From the NCBI GenBank assembly GCA_002353585.1, contig DEJW01000023.1:10824-74823 (forward strand): a stretch of 64,000 bases of DNA. Direction: 5' to 3'. This stretch comes from Prevotellaceae bacterium UBA2738 (GTDB lineage Bacteria; Bacteroidota; Bacteroidia; Bacteroidales; Bacteroidaceae). The notes beneath the pieces are model-generated. The model was not told the origin of the DNA and made no database searches. It saw only the letters and a list, made by a program, of their open reading frames with translations. Shown here in pieces: positions 60,035 through 64,000 of the stretch. Position numbers and translations under genes: made by a program. Position 1 is the stretch's first letter. Every line of letters begins with the position of its first letter.

Positions 60035-61042
60035 TTATTTGTCGGTGAGCTTCAGTTCAGGACTTACCACCCACTCGGTTTTGCCGTTGTTGTCGTAGAT
60101 GATGATATATTTCTTGTCAGCCTGCCTGTTGAGAATCTGCAACGCCTTATCCTTACCCACCACCATGCAAGCTGTGGCATAGGCATCAGCCTCGGCACAT
60201 GAAGGGGCTACGATGGTGGCAGAGAGGCTGTTGCTCTCGGCAGGGTTGCCAGTCTTGGGGTTTATGGTGTGGGCGTATTTGTGACCGTCCTTCACGTAGT
60301 AGTTGCGGTAGTTGCCTGAGGTGGCAAGGGCGCAGTCGGTCATGGTGAGAATCATCTGCAGGTCGCTGTTGACAGAGAGGGAATCGTCAACGGGTTTGGT
60401 GACGCCGATGCTCCACTCCTTGCCCTTAGGGTTGGTGCCAGCGGCTACTATCTCGCCGCCCACCTCGACAAGGAAATTCTCCACGCCCTTGCGCTTGAGC
60501 ATGAGGGCTATCTTGTCAACGGCATATCCCTTGGCTATGGCAGAGCAGTCGAGCATGATGCGGGGGTCAGCCTTGACTATCTTCCTGCCCACGAGTTTCA
60601 CCTTGTCCATGCCCACGATGGTGCGCATACTGTCAATCTCGGCAGGGGTGGGAAAGTCGCCCTTGCGGAACCCGAATCCCCAGGCGTTGACCAGCGGTGC
60701 CACGGTGATGTCGAACGCTCCGTCGGTGGCGTCATGCACCTGACGGGCAAGGGTGAAGACGCGGATGAAGTCGTCGTCAACCTGCACGTCTCTGTTCTCG
60801 TTTACTGCGGTTATGATGCTCTTCTCGTTGAAGGGCGAGAGTGAGTTGTCAACCGAGTCGAGCACAGCCTTGATCTCGTCGGAGTAGTCTTCGTAGCTCT
60901 GGTAGGTGATGTTATAGGATGTGCCGAACACCAGTCCTGACGACTTGTGATAAGTCATGCCGATGTCGCTCTTGCGGAACACCACGGCACACACAATAGC
61001 CACGACGATAAGGGGGAGGAGTATAATGGTTTTCTTCTTCAT
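60035..61042 (-). CDS. apbE: FAD:protein FMN transferase
   Basis: ApbE attaches FMN to flavoproteins such as subunits of the Na+-translocating NADH:quinone reductase. The 335-residue protein has an N-terminal membrane anchor (IILLPLIVVAIVCAVVF) that puts it in the periplasm. It then has the GTSYNITYQSYED beginning of the domain, the FDITVAPLVNAWGFG motif, LDCSAIAKGYAVDKIA, VEVGGEIVAAGTNPKGKEW, and YAHTINPKTGNPAES with metal-binding residues near the C-terminus. The protein is expressed from the same minus-strand series as DUF6048. Confidence 0.95.
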   Translation of the reverse strand: MKKKTIILLPLIVVAIVCAVVFRKSDIGMTYHKSSGLVFGTSYNITYQSYEDYSDEIKAVLDSVDNSLSPFNEKSIITAVNENRDVQVDDDFIRVFTLARQVHDATDGAFDITVAPLVNAWGFGFRKGDFPTPAEIDSMRTIVGMDKVKLVGRKIVKADPRIMLDCSAIAKGYAVDKIALMLKRKGVENFLVEVGGEIVAAGTNPKGKEWSIGVTKPVDDSLSVNSDLQMILTMTDCALATSGNYRNYYVKDGHKYAHTINPKTGNPAESNSLSATIVAPSCAEADAYATACMVVGKDKALQILNRQADKKYIIIYDNNGKTEWVVSPELKLTDK

Positions 61043-61045
61043 ACG

Positions 61046-61732
61046 TTAAAATTCAAATCCTACGTTAAACGTGCCGCCCATGGTGTTGCTGCGCTTGCCG
61101 TAACCAGGAATGTACCACACGTTGCCGTGCTCGCCCTCCTTGGTTGAGAGCTTGAGGTGATAGCGCACGCTCCAGCCCAGATGCAGAGGTCCCCATATCT
61201 TTGCATCCACACCCACGAGAAATTCAGCCCAGTGGCAGTTGCATCCCTCTTCCTTGATGGTGATGCCCTGAGTGCCTCCCCATGCTGGGTCTTTAGGGTT
61301 GGCATCCCACTCGAAGTCGAACTTGGTGAAGGCATATCTGAAGCCAGCAAGAATACGGTAGCCGTCGTTCTTGTTCTTGGCAAGGTTATAGTCCATACCC
61401 ACCTTGAAGTAAGGGGCTTTGGTCTTGGCGTGAATGGTGGAGAGTTCGTCGGTGTCGTGCTCGCCAGTGCCGTAACCCATCTCAAAGGTAGGGAAGAACC
61501 TGTTCTTGAGATTGAACTTCACGGCTCCCTCATACTGCCCGTAGTCGCTCGCCATGCGCATTATCGTACCCACGAGGTCATACGACACCTGTACGCCCTG
61601 GAAGAGGCGTATGCTGTCCTTAGGCTGCTCCACGATATTCTTGCGCTGAGCCTGAGCAGTGGCAGGCATAAACAGCAGCACACTACTTAAGAGTAGGGCG
61701 TACGCGAAGTATGATATTGGTGACTGACGCAT
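61046..61732 (-). CDS. DUF6048 family envelope protein
   Basis: A 228-residue protein with a signal peptide (YALLLSSVLLFMPATAQAQ) and beta-strand repeats of an outer-membrane-like barrel, ending GGTFNVGFEF with a terminal Phe. It fits the DUF6048 family, always next to DUF6452 as here. Its start lies inside the upstream DUF6452 gene, overlapping it by 50 bases, so translation is coupled. The stop is 3 bases before apbE. The function is unknown. Confidence 0.75.
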   Translation of the reverse strand: MRQSPISYFAYALLLSSVLLFMPATAQAQRKNIVEQPKDSIRLFQGVQVSYDLVGTIMRMASDYGQYEGAVKFNLKNRFFPTFEMGYGTGEHDTDELSTIHAKTKAPYFKVGMDYNLAKNKNDGYRILAGFRYAFTKFDFEWDANPKDPAWGGTQGITIKEEGCNCHWAEFLVGVDAKIWGPLHLGWSVRYHLKLSTKEGEHGNVWYIPGYGKRSNTMGGTFNVGFEF

Positions 61733-62189
61733 TATTGGTTACTGAATTGTTTTTTAGTTCGAAATCCTCGATATAGTTTGTGGTGCTCTCTATATCGGTT
61801 ATGGTGTGGTAATAGCGTGCCACGCACTCCACATCCTCAAAGTGAGGCTTGTTGGTCTTGCTGATGGTCAGCTTGTCGGTGACGGTGACGGTGGGGTTAT
61901 CTAAGTCGTCCTCAATAGTGAAGGTGTAGGTGTCGCTCTCGCCTACGTAACTCATAGGCAGATTGAGCGAAGAGATGGCGTACTCCTGGTTGATAAGAGT
62001 GGTGTCGCTGCCGTCGATACTCCTCGTTATGGTAACTGAGAGGTAGTAGGGTATGTCGTATGACTTGCCGTCCTCGTCCTGAATGGCAAAGTTGCACGTC
62101 ACCCTGCCGCTGGTGCCACAGTCAACGGATGAGCATGCCACAAGAAGCGTGGCAGCAAGGATGGCAAGTATGCTTTTGATTTTTGACAC
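61683..62189 (-). CDS. DUF6452 family lipoprotein
   Basis: A 168-residue lipoprotein with signal and lipobox (IKSILAILAATLLVACSS, Cys acylation site) and a beta-sandwich-like mature part (CNFAIQDEDGKSYDIPYYLSVTIT; SYVGESDTYTFTIEDDL). It fits DUF6452, the partner of DUF6048. The C-terminus overlaps the start of the DUF6048 gene. A role in the outer membrane is assumed from the pairing. Confidence 0.75.
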   Translation of the reverse strand: MSKIKSILAILAATLLVACSSVDCGTSGRVTCNFAIQDEDGKSYDIPYYLSVTITRSIDGSDTTLINQEYAISSLNLPMSYVGESDTYTFTIEDDLDNPTVTVTDKLTISKTNKPHFEDVECVARYYHTITDIESTTNYIEDFELKNNSVTNNASVTNIILRVRPTLK

Positions 62190-62217
62190 TGGAGAATAAT
62201 TATAAAAGGGTGGGGGG

Positions 62218-63177
62218 TTAGATGGTTTTTTCTATCTGATACTCGTTTCTGCCCTGAGAAGAACGGCTCACCAGGTCGGCTACGAAGCCTGCAAGGAACA
62301 GCTGGGTGCCGATAATCATCATGGTGAGCGAGATATAGAAGTAAGGCATGTCGGTTACCAGACGGGCAGGGATGCCGTGGCTCACAGCCCACAGCTTCTG
62401 GGCACCGATGACGGCAGCGGCTATGAAACCGATGAAGAACATGAGCGAGCCGAGGAAACCGAATACGTGCATAGGCTTTCTGCCAAAGGAACTGAGGAAC
62501 CACAGGGTGATGAGGTCGAGGTAGCCGTTGACAAACCTGTTCCAGCCCATGAACTTAGACTTACCGAACTTGCGTGCCTGGTGATGAACGGGCTTCTCGG
62601 CAATCTTGTCGAAGCCAGCATTCTTGGCAAGGTAAGGCATATAGCGGTGCATCTCGCCATAGACCTCGATATTCTTCACCACATCAGAGCGATAAGCCTT
62701 CAGTCCGCAGTTGAAGTCGTGCAGGTTCTTGATGCCGCTCACCTTACGTGCCGTGGCGTTGAAGAGCTTGGTAGGGATGGTCTTAGACAGTGGGTCGCCC
62801 TGACTGCGGTTCTGCTTATAGCCACTCACCAGGTCGTTGCCGTCCTCCACTATCATGCGGTAGAGCTCAGGTATCTCGTCGGGCGAGTCTTGCAGGTCGG
62901 CATCCATAGTGATAACCACATCGCCCTGAGCCTTCTCAAAGCCGCAGTAGAGGGCAGGCGACTTGCCGTAGTTGCGACGGAATTTGATGCCGTGAACGTG
63001 GTGGTCGTCCTTGGCAAGTCCTTCGATAATCTCCCACGAGCGGTCAGTAGAGCCGTCGTTAACGAATATCACCTCGTAGGTGAAATTGTTATCGTTCATC
63101 ACTCGCTTTATCCACTTGTAAAGCTCGGGTATTGATTCTTCCTCGTTATACAGAGGAATTACAACTGATATGTCCAT
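62218..63177 (-). CDS. GT2-family glycosyltransferase with C-terminal membrane segments
   Basis: A 319-residue polyprenyl-phosphate sugar transferase (DPM/ArnC/GtrB-like). The N-terminal GT2 core appears as VVIPLYNEEESIPELYKWIKRV, FVNDGSTDRSWEIIEGLA and the metal site TMDADLQDSPDEIPEL, followed by NLHDFNCGLKAY. Two C-terminal membrane helices are seen (FGFLGSLMFFIGFIAAAVIGA; MMIIGTQLFLAGFVADLV). It probably loads a sugar onto undecaprenyl-phosphate for envelope glycan assembly. It lies 5 bases downstream of the DUF4199 gene and is co-transcribed. Confidence 0.93.
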   Translation of the reverse strand: MDISVVIPLYNEEESIPELYKWIKRVMNDNNFTYEVIFVNDGSTDRSWEIIEGLAKDDHHVHGIKFRRNYGKSPALYCGFEKAQGDVVITMDADLQDSPDEIPELYRMIVEDGNDLVSGYKQNRSQGDPLSKTIPTKLFNATARKVSGIKNLHDFNCGLKAYRSDVVKNIEVYGEMHRYMPYLAKNAGFDKIAEKPVHHQARKFGKSKFMGWNRFVNGYLDLITLWFLSSFGRKPMHVFGFLGSLMFFIGFIAAAVIGAQKLWAVSHGIPARLVTDMPYFYISLTMMIIGTQLFLAGFVADLVSRSSQGRNEYQIEKTI

Positions 63178-63182
63178 TATAT

Positions 63183-63734
63183 CTATTGTTTGTTTTCTGT
63201 TTTAACTCTCTTAGCCCCCAGCAGCGCTATGATGGCTGCATGGATCATGGCAAAGACGATGCCCTCAAAGAAGACGCTGAAGGCAAAGTCGATGGGGCGT
63301 GACTGCGACGCCATGCTGAGCTGCTGCTCTATCTCGGAAGGGTTCAGACCTGCATCAGAGAATGTCTGCTGCACCTCGGGCATCTTGATGTTTTCCATCA
63401 GGGTGCCGAAGAAGTCGCCCTTATCTACAAAGTAGAAATAGGCGAAGGTGGCTGCTGCCAGTATGAGTGAGGCATAGACCATGGTGAGTGCTATAAAGGC
63501 GAAGGCACGCTTGTAGGAAATGGTGCCCGTGAGCACCTTATCCCTGTAATGGCGCAGCATATAGAACACTACAAAAGGGGTGGACAGCAGACCTACCACG
63601 AAGCCTAACTGAAGGGAGGCATCACTCATGCTGCCAATGAAGCAGGCGAAGGCTGCAACCCACACTAAACCGAGTATTAGTCCGTCTTGTCTTGCGAACG
63701 CTTTGAGCTGAATATATTCTGTTGGTGAAATCAT
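63183..63734 (-). CDS. DUF4199 membrane protein
   Basis: A 183-residue inner-membrane protein with four predicted membrane helices (LILGLVWVAAFACFIGSM, LGFVVGLLSTPFVVFYML, FAFIALTMVYASLILAAATFAYFYF, FAFSVFFEGIVFAMIHAAIIALLG). It matches the DUF4199 pattern, usually found just before a GT2 glycosyltransferase as here. The role is unknown. A minus-strand TATCTTTG (63739-63746) just before the start codon would give an almost leaderless mRNA. Confidence 0.8.
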   Translation of the reverse strand: MISPTEYIQLKAFARQDGLILGLVWVAAFACFIGSMSDASLQLGFVVGLLSTPFVVFYMLRHYRDKVLTGTISYKRAFAFIALTMVYASLILAAATFAYFYFVDKGDFFGTLMENIKMPEVQQTFSDAGLNPSEIEQQLSMASQSRPIDFAFSVFFEGIVFAMIHAAIIALLGAKRVKTENKQ

Positions 63735-63850
63735 ATTGCAAAGATAAGCATTTTATTTCAGATATAGGTGCTATACAAAGTGATTTTTCTTAATAAATCA
63801 TAAAAAACGCTTTTTTGGCTGGTGAAACGCGATTTTTGGGCTGTTTTACC

Positions 63851-63881
63851 TTTGAACTCTTGAACTTTTTTTGTACCTTTG
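63851..63881 (+). promoter_or_regulatory. Promoter of the SRP RNA gene
   Basis: TTTG (63851-63854) and TACCTTTG (63874-63881) with 19 bases between, 21 bases before the mature RNA. Confidence 0.75.
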
Positions 63882-63902
63882 CACCCGCTTAATTGAAAAC
63901 AT

Positions 63903-63996
63903 GGGCAGTCTTATACGACCAGCTCCCTCGGAATCCTCCAGGACGGGAACGTAGCAAAGGTACTTGGTTGTAGCGGTGCGATGTAAGTAGCTGCCC
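63903..63996 (+). ncRNA. ffs: Signal recognition particle RNA (4.5S, small bacterial type)
   Basis: A 94-base RNA with closing stem GGGCAG (63903-63908) and CTGCCC (63991-63996). The apical part contains the conserved domain IV pattern, with AGGACGGGAACGTAGCAAAGG (63939-63960), the site that binds Ffh. It is the bacterial short SRP RNA; the hairpin lacks the Alu domain. The window ends 4 bases after it. Confidence 0.85.
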
Positions 63997-64000
63997 ACCC

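Overview
The window looks like a chromosomal segment of a member of the Bacteroidales, most likely Prevotella or a close relative. The evidence is the recurring promoter -7 box TAnnTTTG with a TTG/TTTG -33 box about 19-21 bases upstream, the near absence of Shine-Dalgarno sequences, and lineage-typical families (type IX secretion plug, DUF5686, DUF4105, DUF4199, DUF6048/DUF6452, an inositol-lipid operon). The species cannot be fixed from the sequence alone.

Layout. 1-10 kb: the end of aspS, a histone-tail/winged-helix protein, htpG with the type IX secretion plug gene, and the glycogen pair (GT3 glycogen synthase, glucan phosphorylase). 10.0-11.6 kb: a repeat-rich accessory gap with a 7 x 21-bp array, paired hairpins, a 299-bp element with inverted ends, a small gene, a duplicated 44-bp promoter and a long-hairpin RNA candidate. 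11.6-16.4 kb: a type III restriction-modification pair. 16.7-27.5 kb: PpiD-like foldase, CNNM/CBS protein, LptC, an outer-membrane barrel, DUF4105 and secA, then tRNA-Arg(TCT) at 27.5 kb. 27.7-34.6 kb (minus strand): DUF5686, then a tightly packed inositol-lipid operon (nucleotidyltransferase-ATP-grasp fusion, CDP-alcohol phosphatidyltransferase, HAD hydrolase, inositol-phosphate synthase). 34.7-38.9 kb: a Phe/Tyr biosynthesis operon (prephenate dehydratase, aminotransferase, DAHP synthase-chorismate mutase, prephenate dehydrogenase) preceded by a Phe/Tyr-rich leader peptide and a transcription attenuator. 39-46.7 kb: infC-rpmI-rplT, rpe, a patatin-like lipase, a FadL-type porin, an ECF sigma factor and a RelA/SpoT homologue whose synthetase domain looks degenerate. 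46.8-54.2 kb: a second accessory block with an orphan HicB-like protein, a HindVP-type restriction-modification pair plus an unknown third gene, and a primase/helicase, CHC2-TOPRIM primase and HU-like cassette with structured leaders. 54.3-63.7 kb: a long minus-strand series of housekeeping and envelope genes (folate cyclo-ligase, S41 protease, dCMP deaminase, M3 peptidase, Crp/Fnr regulator, ApbE, DUF6048, DUF6452, GT2, DUF4199). The window ends with the SRP RNA gene.

The strongest regulatory discovery is the aromatic amino-acid attenuator at 34.75-34.95 kb. A 25-codon leader contains nine Phe/Tyr codons within eleven positions, and its last codons form one arm of a 13-base antiterminator that competes with an intrinsic terminator ending 36 bases before pheA. 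The other main leads are the ATP-grasp fusion in the inositol-lipid operon, the long-hairpin RNA upstream of the type III system, the switch-like leader RNA of the HU gene, and several unusual repeat arrays.
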